Shown in pieces: positions 42,921 through 51,072 of a DNA stretch of 64,000 nt. The position numbers and the translations under genes were made by a program. Position 1 is the stretch's first letter. Every line of letters starts with the position of its first letter. Source of the stretch: Paenibacillus xylanilyticus (GTDB taxonomy: Bacteria; Bacillota; Bacilli; Paenibacillales; Paenibacillaceae); assembly GCF_009664365.1 (NCBI RefSeq), contig NZ_CP044310.1, positions 4,157,001 to 4,221,000 of the forward strand. The letters are read 5' to 3'. The notes beneath the pieces were generated by a model that was not told the origin of the DNA, searched no databases, and saw only the letters and a program-made list of their open reading frames with translations.

Positions 42921-43510
42921 CTGTTCTTCATCCCTTCATATGGCTCGTACACCGGTTCGAAGAAATAAGGTTCCAATTGGGTTTTTACGCTTGATCTTGC
43001 TCTGAACAATAACGATTTTACAGAACTGACGCTCTGCCCAAGAATATTCGCAATCTCCTGGTAGTCTAGTTGATCATATTCACGGAGTATGATGGCAGAA
43101 CGCTGCTTCTCCGGTAAGTTGTTAATGGCATCTCTAACCAGCATGACCCGCTCACTGCGCAGTACAGCATGCTCTGGAGCGTTCTCGGAAGGAGCAATAG
43201 GTACAACCCCGCTCTCTTCTAGAGGAACACTGCCACTGCGCTGTTTGCGCAGCTCACTCAGTACCGTATTTCTGGCAATGGTATATAACCACGTCGAGAA
43301 TGAGGCATCCACCTCGCGGAATGAGTGTAAACTGCGGAACGCCTTATAGAAAGTCTCAGAACAGAGATCTTCCGCAAGCAGCTCCATATTGGAACTTTTC
43401 AACATATGATATACGAAAGCCAGTATTTTACGCTGATAACGACGCATCAGCTCGGAATATAACTCCAGTTTACCTTCCTTGATCTCTCGAATCAACTGGG
43501 AATCCGTCAT
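42917..43510 (-). CDS. ECF RNA polymerase sigma factor
   Basis: This sigma factor of about 197 residues has region 2 (YSELMRRYQRKILAFVYHML, AEDLCSETFYKAFRSLHSF, FSTWLYTIARNTVLSELRK) and region 4 (LPEKQRSAIILREYDQLDYQ, LGQSVSSVKSLLFRARSSVK). ATG 43510 follows AGGAGGGG by about 10 nt; the longer frame to 43567 has no suitable site. A zf-HC2 anti-sigma gene overlaps its end. A terminator hairpin lies in its leader (43585-43610), preceded by a sigma-A promoter, so its transcription may be attenuated. Its stimulus is unknown. Confidence 0.92.
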   Translation of the reverse strand: MTDSQLIREIKEGKLELYSELMRRYQRKILAFVYHMLKSSNMELLAEDLCSETFYKAFRSLHSFREVDASFSTWLYTIARNTVLSELRKQRSGSVPLEESGVVPIAPSENAPEHAVLRSERVMLVRDAINNLPEKQRSAIILREYDQLDYQEIANILGQSVSSVKSLLFRARSSVKTQLEPYFFEPVYEPYEGMKNR

Positions 43511-43584
43511 TTGAGTGCGACCCCTCCTCGCCCATCCATGTGCTTCTCCCCGTTCGACTCTATCCATGTATTACCGAACAGGCA

Positions 43585-43610
43585 CAAAAAAGTTGCGGTT
43601 CTCACCGCAT
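43585..43610 (-). terminator. Terminator hairpin in the leader of the ECF sigma gene
   Basis: On the minus strand TGCGGT-GAGA-ACCGCA (43609-43594) is followed by AC and six T. It lies about 75 nt upstream of the sigma ATG and about 80 nt after the predicted transcription start. Confidence 0.75.
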
Positions 43611-43690
43611 AAAACAGCGTAAAGCCATATCAGGCCTCTACGCCAAATTCCCCTATGTAATGGCAATTTCCCCAACGTTTCTACATTAAC
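43585..43690 (-). ncRNA. Candidate leader RNA or small RNA upstream of the ECF sigma gene
   Basis: About 105 nt between a sigma-A promoter and a terminator. It contains GGGGAAATTGCC and GGGGAATTTGGC as near-repeats, then a GCGTA…TACGC hairpin with inner AGGCC/GGCT pairing (43617-43643), then the terminator hairpin. It may be an attenuated leader of the sigma operon or an independent small RNA. Confidence 0.5.
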
Positions 43691-43697
43691 AGTATTT

Positions 43698-43727
43698 ATT
43701 GTACAACGGTCAGCAGCCTCCTGGCAA
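43698..43727 (-). promoter_or_regulatory. Sigma-A promoter upstream of the ECF sigma operon leader
   Basis: On the minus strand TTGCCA (43727-43722) and TACAAT (43703-43698) are separated by 18 nt; transcription would begin near 43690. Confidence 0.55.
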
Positions 43728-43958
43728 ATTCTTTACGATTTACAAAAGCCCGACCTGTCATTCTTATGCGTCTTATTTCACGAGTATGACTACATAAGAA
43801 TCTAATTGGCAAAATTGCACATTGCACACTCATTAGACGCAGAGAGATTCAAAAAGGTTTCAAAATTTTAATCTTTTTATTTCAGCTTCTTTTTTGGAGG
43901 ATTTTATTTCCTGAATTTACGTAAGTTATAATTTGGTTTAACATTTTTTTATAAAGTG
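43728..43958. other. A/T-rich intergenic segment with no gene seen
   Basis: I see no credible coding frame, hairpin or repeat here. It separates the minus-strand sigma promoter from the plus-strand small-RNA promoter. Confidence 0.6.
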
Positions 43959-43987
43959 TTGACAAAATGAAAACGTATACATATAAT
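43959..43987 (+). promoter_or_regulatory. Perfect sigma-A promoter for a small RNA
   Basis: TTGACA (43959-43964) and TATAAT (43982-43987), both exact consensus hexamers, are separated by 17 nt. The start point should lie near 43994. Confidence 0.88.
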
Positions 43988-43993
43988 AAAAGT

Positions 43994-44077
43994 ACAGTAT
44001 GGTTTCTCTCCACTCCTATCCAATAACTGTATTGCTCCACGTGAGCAATGGCCGCTTATGTAAGCGGTCTTTTTTTT
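43994..44077 (+). ncRNA. Candidate small regulatory RNA (about 84 nt), three hairpins
   Basis: No coding frame with a ribosome site is seen between a perfect sigma-A promoter and a strong terminator. The transcript folds by eye as: (1) TACAGTATGG with the complement ending ACTGTA (43993-44031), presenting a 17-nt pyrimidine-rich loop TTTCTCTCCACTCCTAT; (2) ATTGCTC/GAGCAAT with loop CACGT (44031-44049); (3) a terminator with CCGCTT/AAGCGG and eight T (44050-44077). The C/U-rich loop resembles the seed of small RNAs that block ribosome sites. I do not recognise a known family, and tyrA and the ECF sigma operon flank it on the opposite strand. Confidence 0.72.
44050..44077 (+). terminator. Terminator of the candidate small RNA
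   Basis: GGCCGCTT (44050-44057) pairs with AAGCGGTC (44062-44069, one G-T pair) around an ATGT loop, followed by eight T at 44070-44077. Confidence 0.88.
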
Positions 44078-44117
44078 GCCCTTCTTTAAGGACGTATCGT
44101 AACAACTGTTTATCAAC

Positions 44118-44149
44118 ACAAAAAAAGAGGGCTCTCGCCCTCTTTTTTT
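44118..44149. terminator. Bidirectional terminator after tyrA
   Basis: GAGGGC and GCCCTC arms (44127-44132, 44137-44142) with a TCTC loop are flanked by A on one side and T on the other, so it works in both directions. It ends the trp-hisC-tyrA transcript. Confidence 0.93.
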
Positions 44150-44154
44150 CACCC

Positions 44155-45249
44155 TCATACCCAGACCTGATATCCCAGGGAGTCCAATAAAGACTTCGCA
44201 CGTTCCATATCCTCTTCCTGTCGGAATGACAAACGCATGATGCCTGGCACATCGACCCGGTTCTCAATAATCTCCAGGTTGCTCAAGTTGATATCATGTG
44301 TCCCGAGCTCTGTTGCAATCTTACCAATCATTCCTGGAGCATCCTGAACGTCTGTATACAGGTCAAACAGCGGCGAGATCATGCCTTTACGCCGTTCAGG
44401 CAATACGCTGCGGAATTCACGGGCCTGACGGAATGCATCTTCGATTCCTGGGCCATTCTCGTTCTCCAGCATATCCGTAAAAGCAGCCATCTGGCTGTTC
44501 CAGTCCTTCAATAGACCAAGGAGTACTTCACGATTGCTCAGCAGGATATCACGCCATACAATCGCATCACTGGAAGCAATACGTGTAATATCACGGAACC
44601 CGCCTGCCGCCAGCATTTTATACAGGGGATTCGATTCATTATATTCACGCACCTGATTCACGAGCGCTACCGCGATGACATGTGGCAAATGACTGATAGC
44701 TCCCACAATATCATCATGTAATAATGGCTCAACTCTGACGATCTGTGCCCGCGTATACGCCAGAAGCTCGGATAATCGGGCATATGCCTCTTCCGGAACA
44801 TGTGCAGACGGAGTCAGCACATAGTACGCGTTCTCGAAAAGTACTGCCGAAGCCGCGTCAACACCTGCACGCTCAGATCCGGCCATCGGATGACCGCCAA
44901 TGAAGTAGGCATCGGTCATGCGTACATGCTCAGCACAAGCCGCAATCGAAGCTTTGGTGCTGCCAACATCCGTGATGATGCATCCCTTTTTCAAGGGCAG
45001 CTTCGCCAATTGTTGAAAATATGATTCAAGCAAACCTACCGGAACGCACAAAAAAATAAAGTCGGCATCCTGCACCGCTTCTTCCAGAGAGAGTGTAGCG
45101 TCGTCCACTACACCACTCGCTATGTACTTTTCTTTCAATTCAGGTAGATGTGCATAGCCCATTACAGTTACTCCCGGCTTGCCTTTGAAGCAAAGCGCGA
45201 GAGAACCTCCAATGAGCCCCACACCAATCATTGCAATTTTTAATTTCAT
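44155..45249 (-). CDS. tyrA: Prephenate dehydrogenase with ACT domain
   Basis: TyrA oxidises and decarboxylates prephenate to 4-hydroxyphenylpyruvate for tyrosine. The 364-residue protein begins with a Rossmann site (IGVGLIGGSLALCF), contains the active-site GGHPMAGSERAGVDAAS and HLPHVIAVAL blocks, and ends with an ACT regulatory domain (about 295-364; DAPGMIGKIATELGTHDIN). This is the last gene of the aromatic supraoperon before a bidirectional terminator. The EPSP synthase gene that follows tyrA in Bacillus is absent here. Confidence 0.95.
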   Translation of the reverse strand: MKLKIAMIGVGLIGGSLALCFKGKPGVTVMGYAHLPELKEKYIASGVVDDATLSLEEAVQDADFIFLCVPVGLLESYFQQLAKLPLKKGCIITDVGSTKASIAACAEHVRMTDAYFIGGHPMAGSERAGVDAASAVLFENAYYVLTPSAHVPEEAYARLSELLAYTRAQIVRVEPLLHDDIVGAISHLPHVIAVALVNQVREYNESNPLYKMLAAGGFRDITRIASSDAIVWRDILLSNREVLLGLLKDWNSQMAAFTDMLENENGPGIEDAFRQAREFRSVLPERRKGMISPLFDLYTDVQDAPGMIGKIATELGTHDINLSNLEIIENRVDVPGIMRLSFRQEEDMERAKSLLDSLGYQVWV

Positions 45250-45275
45250 GAGACCTCACTCTTTCATCGCCGGTT

Positions 45276-46376
45276 TTAGTGGCTTGTTGTCGCCTTCTCA
45301 GCCAGCGTGTTCTCCAATGCCGTCACAAAAGCACGGTTCTGTTCTGGTTTGCCTACAGACACACGGATGTATGTTGGATAGACCTGGAATCCAGGGCGGA
45401 CAATGATCCCTTGTTTGAGCAAGGATTGGAACGCATCCTTAGATGGCATATCCAAATCGACCAAGATGAAGTTTCCTTGCGACGCGAAGAACGGCAATCC
45501 AAGACGGGTAAACTCGTTTTGCAGGTAATCACGTTCAGATGCATTCTGCTTCGCACATTCCTGAACAAATGGTTGGTCCAAAAGTGCAGCCGTTGCTGCC
45601 ACCTGGCCAAAGCGCGATGTGTTGAACGGTTCACGCACACGGTTAATCAGGTCGATGACCTCCGGACGTGCAATGCCATATCCAATTCGCAGTGAAGCAA
45701 GGCCATAGATTTTGGAGAATGTCCGTAAAATGACCAGGTTCGGATAACGATCCAGCATGGAAATGGTTTGTGGATAAGCCGCATCCGTTACAAACTCATA
45801 ATAGGCCTCATCCACCACAACCATTACATGAGCCGGTACCCGATCCATAAATGCTACAAGTTCCTGTTCAGAGATAATAGTCCCTGTAGGGTTATTCGGA
45901 TTACATACCCAGATGACTTTGGTTTTATCACTAATTTCCGCGAGCATGGAGGACAGGTCATGCGTCCCATCTTGAAGCGGAACTTCAATTGTCACTGCGC
46001 CCTCAATGTCTGCATTGCTTTTGTACACGGAGAACGTCTGATCCGCCATGATTGTCTCATCGCCTGGAAGGAAGAAGGCACGGGTAATTAATGCAATAAT
46101 CTCGTCTGATCCGCAGCCAAAAATAATGTTGTTTCGTTCCACGCCCAAATGCTTTGCCAGCACGCCTGTCAGCTCAACGGCGCTGCCGTCAGGATACAGA
46201 CTAACATGGGCCACCTCTTTCGTAATGGCTTCCAGTACGGCAGGAGAGCTGCCATATGGATTTTCGTTGGAGGCCAGCTTGATCACTTGCTCAAGCCCCA
46301 GTTCACGTTTCACTTCTTCAATCGGTTTGCCCGGTTGGTACACAGGCAGATTGACAATCTGGGATTTCGGTTTCAA
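45276..46376 (-). CDS. hisC: Histidinol-phosphate / aromatic aminotransferase
   Basis: HisC transaminates imidazole-acetol phosphate for histidine and, in Bacillus, also acts on prephenate-derived keto acids for tyrosine and phenylalanine. The 366-residue protein has SNENPYGSSPAVLEAI, NNPTGTIISEQEL, VVDEAYYEF and the PLP lysine in RTFSKIYGLASLRIGYG. TTG 46376 is the start, with AGGAGG 8 nt before it. It lies between trpA and tyrA in the supraoperon. The dual role is taken from Bacillus. Confidence 0.93.
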   Translation of the reverse strand: MKPKSQIVNLPVYQPGKPIEEVKRELGLEQVIKLASNENPYGSSPAVLEAITKEVAHVSLYPDGSAVELTGVLAKHLGVERNNIIFGCGSDEIIALITRAFFLPGDETIMADQTFSVYKSNADIEGAVTIEVPLQDGTHDLSSMLAEISDKTKVIWVCNPNNPTGTIISEQELVAFMDRVPAHVMVVVDEAYYEFVTDAAYPQTISMLDRYPNLVILRTFSKIYGLASLRIGYGIARPEVIDLINRVREPFNTSRFGQVAATAALLDQPFVQECAKQNASERDYLQNEFTRLGLPFFASQGNFILVDLDMPSKDAFQSLLKQGIIVRPGFQVYPTYIRVSVGKPEQNRAFVTALENTLAEKATTSH

Positions 46377-46449
46377 CCCGACCGCCTCCTGTAGTTAAGT
46401 TATAAGTTACATGCCGAAACATGCAGGGCAATAACACGTCGTTATCTCC

Positions 46450-47256
46450 CTATCCTTTTAATTGTGCCACAAAGTTGCGAATTTGCAACAGCCCTGCCTC
46501 ACGGGTATCCGGATTCCCAAGAAGAGGAATGGCTTCTTCCACCTGGCGAACAATGGCACTCCCGACAACCACTCCGTCGCAGATGCGGGAAAAACGCTCT
46601 ACTTGCTCATGGCTCGAAATGCCGAATCCTACGGCTACCGGAATATCTGTCAAACTTTTCACAGTCTCAATAAAACGCTCTACTCCGTCAAAGAAGGAGG
46701 CTCTTTCCCCCGTTACTCCTAGCGAAGATACGCAGTAGATAAAGCCTCTCGCTCCATTAACGATACGCTCAATCCGCGCGTTGGACGTAGGAGCTACCAG
46801 CGGAACCAGATGTACGCCTGCAGCGTCCGCCCTGCGGCGCATCTCTTCTGCTTCCTCAATGGGAAGATCCGGAATAATCATGCCGCTAATATCGTGTTTC
46901 ACAAGTTCATCAAAGAACAAATCCAGTCCCGTTTGCAGTACAGGGTTGTAGTACGTAAAGAGAACAAACGGAAGCTGTACCCCAGCCTCGCGTGCCTTGG
47001 CCGCTGTTTCCATGCAGGTACGAATAGATATTTGGCTTTTCAGCGCACGCTCGGATGCACGCTGGATGACAGGGCCATCCGCAAGCGGATCGGAATAGGG
47101 AACCCCAAGCTCCAGGATGTCAGCTCCTGCCTGTTCAAGCTCCTTGATAATATCAATTGTCGTCTCCACATCGGGGTCACCAACGGTCAGAAACGGAATA
47201 AGTGCTGTACGATTTTGTTCCTTTAAACGCAGGAAGGTCTGGTCCATCCGATTCAT
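46450..47256 (-). CDS. trpA: Tryptophan synthase alpha chain
   Basis: TrpA cleaves indole-3-glycerol phosphate and passes indole through a tunnel to TrpB. The 268-residue barrel has [19 protein letters not shown] and the later [20 protein letters not shown] (phosphate site). The ATG overlaps the trpB stop by 4 nt (ATGA). It is the last trp gene of the operon, followed by hisC after 73 nt. Confidence 0.97.
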   Translation of the reverse strand: MNRMDQTFLRLKEQNRTALIPFLTVGDPDVETTIDIIKELEQAGADILELGVPYSDPLADGPVIQRASERALKSQISIRTCMETAAKAREAGVQLPFVLFTYYNPVLQTGLDLFFDELVKHDISGMIIPDLPIEEAEEMRRRADAAGVHLVPLVAPTSNARIERIVNGARGFIYCVSSLGVTGERASFFDGVERFIETVKSLTDIPVAVGFGISSHEQVERFSRICDGVVVGSAIVRQVEEAIPLLGNPDTREAGLLQIRNFVAQLKG

Positions 47257-48452
47257 GACAAGTTCCCTCCTGTATATTTCATAATGGATTCAACATCTTT
47301 GTCTCCCCGACCGGACAGACAGATGACAACAATATCGTCTGCTGTAAGTTCAGGTGCAAGCTTAACGACTTGAGCCACAGCATGTGCAGATTCCAGTGCA
47401 GGAATGATACCTTCTGTACGGCTGAGCAGCTGCAGAGCATCCAGCGCCTCCTGATCCGTAATCGGTACATACTTCGCACGTTCAATGTCCTTCAGATAGG
47501 AATGCTCCGGACCAACGCCTGGGTAATCCAGACCCGCCGAGATGGAATGTGCAGGTTGGACCTGTCCATACTCATCCTGAAGCAAATAACTCATGGAACC
47601 CTGAAATACACCATGTGTCCCTTTACTCATCGTCGCTGCGTGGAATTCAGTGTCCACACCTTTGCCGGCAGCTTCAACACCAACCAGCTTCACATCCTGA
47701 TCCCCGATAAACGGGTAGAACATGCCAATTGCATTACTTCCGCCACCGACAGCGGCAACGATCACATCAGGAAGACGCCCTTCGATCTCCTGGATCTGTC
47801 TGCGCGTCTCATCCCCAATGACTCGTTGAAAGTTACGCACCATCATCGGATATGGATGAGGACCAACGACTGATCCAAGCACATAGAATGTATCCTCCAC
47901 GTTGCTGACCCAGTAACGAAGAGCCTCATTCCCTGCATCCTTCAGTGTCCGTGTGCCCGACGTCACCGGAATCACTTCCGCCCCCAGCAGCTTCATCCGG
48001 AATACGTTCAGTTGTTGACGCTCTGTATCTTCTTCGCCCATGAACACTTTACATTCAAGACCAAGCAGTGCAGCAACGGTTGCCGTTGCGACGCCATGCT
48101 GTCCGGCACCCGTTTCGGCGATGACTTTCTTTTTACCCATACGTTTGGCAAGCAAGCCTTGTCCGATCGCATTGTTAATTTTATGTGCACCGGTATGATT
48201 CAAATCTTCCCGCTTCAGATAGATCTTCGGTCCTCCCAGATGGCGAGACAGCTGTTCCGCATGATACAGCGGCGTCTCCCGTCCGGAATACTCACTTAGC
48301 AGATAATTTAATTCCTTATTGAATTCCTCGTCTTGAGAGTAACGATCATACGCCTCTTCCAATTCGATTAGAGCGTTCATTAATGTCTCAGGAACAAAGC
48401 GGCCTCCGAAGGGACCGAATCGCCCGTTTTGATCCGGCAATTGATGTGTCAT
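47253..48452 (-). CDS. trpB: Tryptophan synthase beta chain
   Basis: TrpB condenses indole with serine using PLP to make tryptophan. The 399-residue protein has the PLP lysine block [31 protein letters not shown], and the phosphate-binding [10 protein letters not shown]. It overlaps trpF upstream and trpA downstream by 4 nt each, which keeps the subunits balanced. Confidence 0.97.
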   Translation of the reverse strand: MTHQLPDQNGRFGPFGGRFVPETLMNALIELEEAYDRYSQDEEFNKELNYLLSEYSGRETPLYHAEQLSRHLGGPKIYLKREDLNHTGAHKINNAIGQGLLAKRMGKKKVIAETGAGQHGVATATVAALLGLECKVFMGEEDTERQQLNVFRMKLLGAEVIPVTSGTRTLKDAGNEALRYWVSNVEDTFYVLGSVVGPHPYPMMVRNFQRVIGDETRRQIQEIEGRLPDVIVAAVGGGSNAIGMFYPFIGDQDVKLVGVEAAGKGVDTEFHAATMSKGTHGVFQGSMSYLLQDEYGQVQPAHSISAGLDYPGVGPEHSYLKDIERAKYVPITDQEALDALQLLSRTEGIIPALESAHAVAQVVKLAPELTADDIVVICLSGRGDKDVESIMKYTGGNLS

Positions 48453-49186
48453 GCCTGCTTCACCCTTTCTATAAATGCTGTGATTTTTGCAATATCTTTC
48501 ACGCCGTCAGACTCTACGCCGCTGGATACATCGACGCCGTCTGGTGCATAGGTCTGTATCAGTTGCTCTACATTATCCGGATGCAGCCCCCCTGCTACGA
48601 ACAGAGCAATTCCATGTTGAATGGCCCATTCGGCATAAGCGGGAATACGATCCCACGCAAACGTCTTGCCGGAACCTCCTCCGTATAACGGATCGTAGGT
48701 ATCCAGTAATATGGCATCCACAACGTTTTGATAGGGATCAAGTGCCTTCTTGGCCGTATCGTTCACTTCTGCAGCTGTTTCATCTTTGGGAAAAGAAAGA
48801 GCCTTGAACACCTCGGTTCCGAAACGCTGCTTCACCAGTCCGCAAAATTCCGGAGACTCCTGTCCATGCAGCTGAATAACATCCAGGTGAGCTGCTTCCA
48901 TGACACTCTCCAGCGCTGTGATTGAAGGATTCACAAATACTCCTGCCAGTTTCGGACGATGAGATGTATTCCAGTCCATGAGGACCGTTCTTAACTCGGC
49001 AGCCTTATGCGCATCAATTTGGCGACGGGACTCGGCAAAGACAACACCAATGTAATCAATCGGCAAGTTTATCATCGATTTTAGCACTTCAACGTCCTGA
49101 AGTCCACAAATTTTTACGGCCGCTGCCGATTCTCTAGGCGTCCTGTTGTCTCTGCCGCCTATACCGTCATTCATGAGTTTATTCAT
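48449..49186 (-). CDS. trpF: Phosphoribosylanthranilate isomerase
   Basis: TrpF rearranges phosphoribosylanthranilate to the carboxyphenylamino-deoxyribulose phosphate. The 245-residue barrel has [15 protein letters not shown] with the general-base cysteine, [28 protein letters not shown] with the general-acid aspartate, and the phosphate site [10 protein letters not shown]. The ATG overlaps the trpC stop; an ATG four codons later is possible. It carries an extended N-terminal tail of about 20 residues before the core. Confidence 0.93.
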   Translation of the reverse strand: MNKLMNDGIGGRDNRTPRESAAAVKICGLQDVEVLKSMINLPIDYIGVVFAESRRQIDAHKAAELRTVLMDWNTSHRPKLAGVFVNPSITALESVMEAAHLDVIQLHGQESPEFCGLVKQRFGTEVFKALSFPKDETAAEVNDTAKKALDPYQNVVDAILLDTYDPLYGGGSGKTFAWDRIPAYAEWAIQHGIALFVAGGLHPDNVEQLIQTYAPDGVDVSSGVESDGVKDIAKITAFIERVKQA

Positions 49187-49974
49187 CCTCTTGGCCCCAT
49201 CAATTCGTAAACGGCTGCTTCCACATCATCCTTGCGCATCAGATGCTCACCGACGAGGATCCCTTGTACTCCGGCCTCTATTAGTGATCCTAAACGCTCT
49301 GGACCGTCAATTCCACTCTCACTGATTAACGTTACACTATCCGGAATCAGCTTCATCAGATCAAGCGTTGTACTTAAGCTGGTTTCGAACGTCTTCAGAT
49401 TACGGTTATTGATTCCAACCAGAGTTGCCTGCGGAATCTCCAGTACCTGCTCCAGTTCCGTTCGGTCATGGACTTCAATTAAGACGTCCAGTCCTATACT
49501 TTTGGCAAATGACAGATACTGACGGATCTGCTCTGGGGACAGGATGCTTGCAATTAACAAAATGGCATCTGCACCGAGCAATCTTGCTTCAGCGATCTGG
49601 CGCTCATCGATAATAAAATCCTTACGCAACAGAGGAATATTCACTGCTTGATGAATGGCCTGTAAATATTCTCCACTGCCTTGAAAGTAGGAGACGTCCG
49701 TCAATACGGAAATACAATCTGCTCCTGCCCGTTCATAGGCTAATGCAATCTCTACCGGATGAAAGTCAGGACGTATAAGCCCTTTGGATGGTGATGCTTT
49801 TTTCACTTCAGCAATAAGTCCCAGGCTCCGATTAGGATTCTTCGATAACGCTCGTTCAAACCCACGGGTAACCGGCAATGTTTCAATCTGTTTTAATGCC
49901 TCTTCCATCTGAAAGGTTTGGGCCAATACTTCAACCTCTTGCTGTTTCGTTGCTACAATTCGATCAAGATACAT
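49183..49974 (-). CDS. trpC: Indole-3-glycerol-phosphate synthase
   Basis: TrpC closes the indole ring and decarboxylates. The 263-residue barrel has EVKKASPSKGLIRPDFHPVE, LLRKDFIIDERQIAEA, VGINNRNLKTFETSL and SESGIDGPERL. It is a separate gene, not fused to TrpF, as usual in Bacillota. It overlaps trpD by 11 nt and trpF by 4 nt. Confidence 0.97.
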   Translation of the reverse strand: MYLDRIVATKQQEVEVLAQTFQMEEALKQIETLPVTRGFERALSKNPNRSLGLIAEVKKASPSKGLIRPDFHPVEIALAYERAGADCISVLTDVSYFQGSGEYLQAIHQAVNIPLLRKDFIIDERQIAEARLLGADAILLIASILSPEQIRQYLSFAKSIGLDVLIEVHDRTELEQVLEIPQATLVGINNRNLKTFETSLSTTLDLMKLIPDSVTLISESGIDGPERLGSLIEAGVQGILVGEHLMRKDDVEAAVYELMGPRG

Positions 49975-51055
49975 GACTGTACGCCTCCGTTGTTTGTATT
50001 AGCTGTTCCAATTTCATCGCTGCCTTTCCGGAATCCACAGCATTCGCGGCCATGGTCACACCTTCCGCAATGGTCTCTGCAAGACCCGAAAGGTAGATGC
50101 ACGCTCCAGCATTTAACAGAACGACATCACGATACGCGCTCCGTTCTCCGTGAAAGATTCGTTTTATGATTTCGGCATTCTGGAGAGCATCTCCTCCAAG
50201 AACCGTCTCCAGCGGATGGAGTGACAACCCCATATCACGTGGGTCAATGTCGTACGTCTGAACTTCACCATTACGCAGTTCAGATACCTGAGTCGGTGCG
50301 GATATGCTGATCTCATCCAGTCCATCATGACTTGCAACGACGAGCGCTCTCTTTAGACCGAGACGATTGAGAACTTCTGCAATCATTGGCGTACGACTGC
50401 GGTCATACAGACCAAGGAGCTGCCGATCCGCGCCTGCGGGATTAGTGAGAGGACCAAGCATATTGAAGATCGTACGTACACCAAGCTCTTTGCGTGGTGC
50501 AGCCGCATGTTTCATGGACGGATGGTACACCTGAGCGAAACAGAAGCAAATTCCGATCTCATCCAGGCATTGTCTTGCCTGTTCCCCATCCAGATGAATG
50601 TTAACCCCCAACGCTTCAAGAACATCCGCACTGCCAGCTTTACCTGAAGCAGATCGATTGCCATGTTTCGCCACACGAACAGAAACTGCTGCCGCAATGA
50701 TGGCTGAGGCTGTCGAGATATTGAACTTGTGAATCCCCGATCCGCCAGTCCCGCAAGTATCGAGCAGCCCGCTGCCATCAGTAAGAATCCGGCCGCCCTG
50801 CCCACGCATCGCCTCTGCGAAACCGGTGATTTCGTCCACCGTTTCCCCCTTCATTCGGAGAGCCATCAGCAATCCCCCAATCTGGGCCGGAGTCGCTTCA
50901 CCCCTCATGATGGAGTACATCAAGTTACGTGCTTCCGATTGCTCGAGATGGTTACCCTCCAAAATTTTGGCAAGTCCGTCCTTCATTCCTTCGTTCTGGC
51001 TTAGGGCAGATGCGGATCTCTTGGAATCTTCATTCATCACAGGGTTCATATTCAT
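49964..51055 (-). CDS. trpD: Anthranilate phosphoribosyltransferase
   Basis: TrpD joins anthranilate to phosphoribosyl pyrophosphate. The 363-residue protein has DTCGTGGSGIHKFNIST, AKHGNRSASGKAGSAD and NPAGADRQLLGLYD. It carries an N-terminal tail of about 25 residues before the core. GAGGAGA lies 8 nt before the ATG. It follows trpE by 17 nt. Confidence 0.96.
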   Translation of the reverse strand: MNMNPVMNEDSKRSASALSQNEGMKDGLAKILEGNHLEQSEARNLMYSIMRGEATPAQIGGLLMALRMKGETVDEITGFAEAMRGQGGRILTDGSGLLDTCGTGGSGIHKFNISTASAIIAAAVSVRVAKHGNRSASGKAGSADVLEALGVNIHLDGEQARQCLDEIGICFCFAQVYHPSMKHAAAPRKELGVRTIFNMLGPLTNPAGADRQLLGLYDRSRTPMIAEVLNRLGLKRALVVASHDGLDEISISAPTQVSELRNGEVQTYDIDPRDMGLSLHPLETVLGGDALQNAEIIKRIFHGERSAYRDVVLLNAGACIYLSGLAETIAEGVTMAANAVDSGKAAMKLEQLIQTTEAYSHVS

Positions 51056-51072
51056 ATCCGGTCTCTCCTCTT

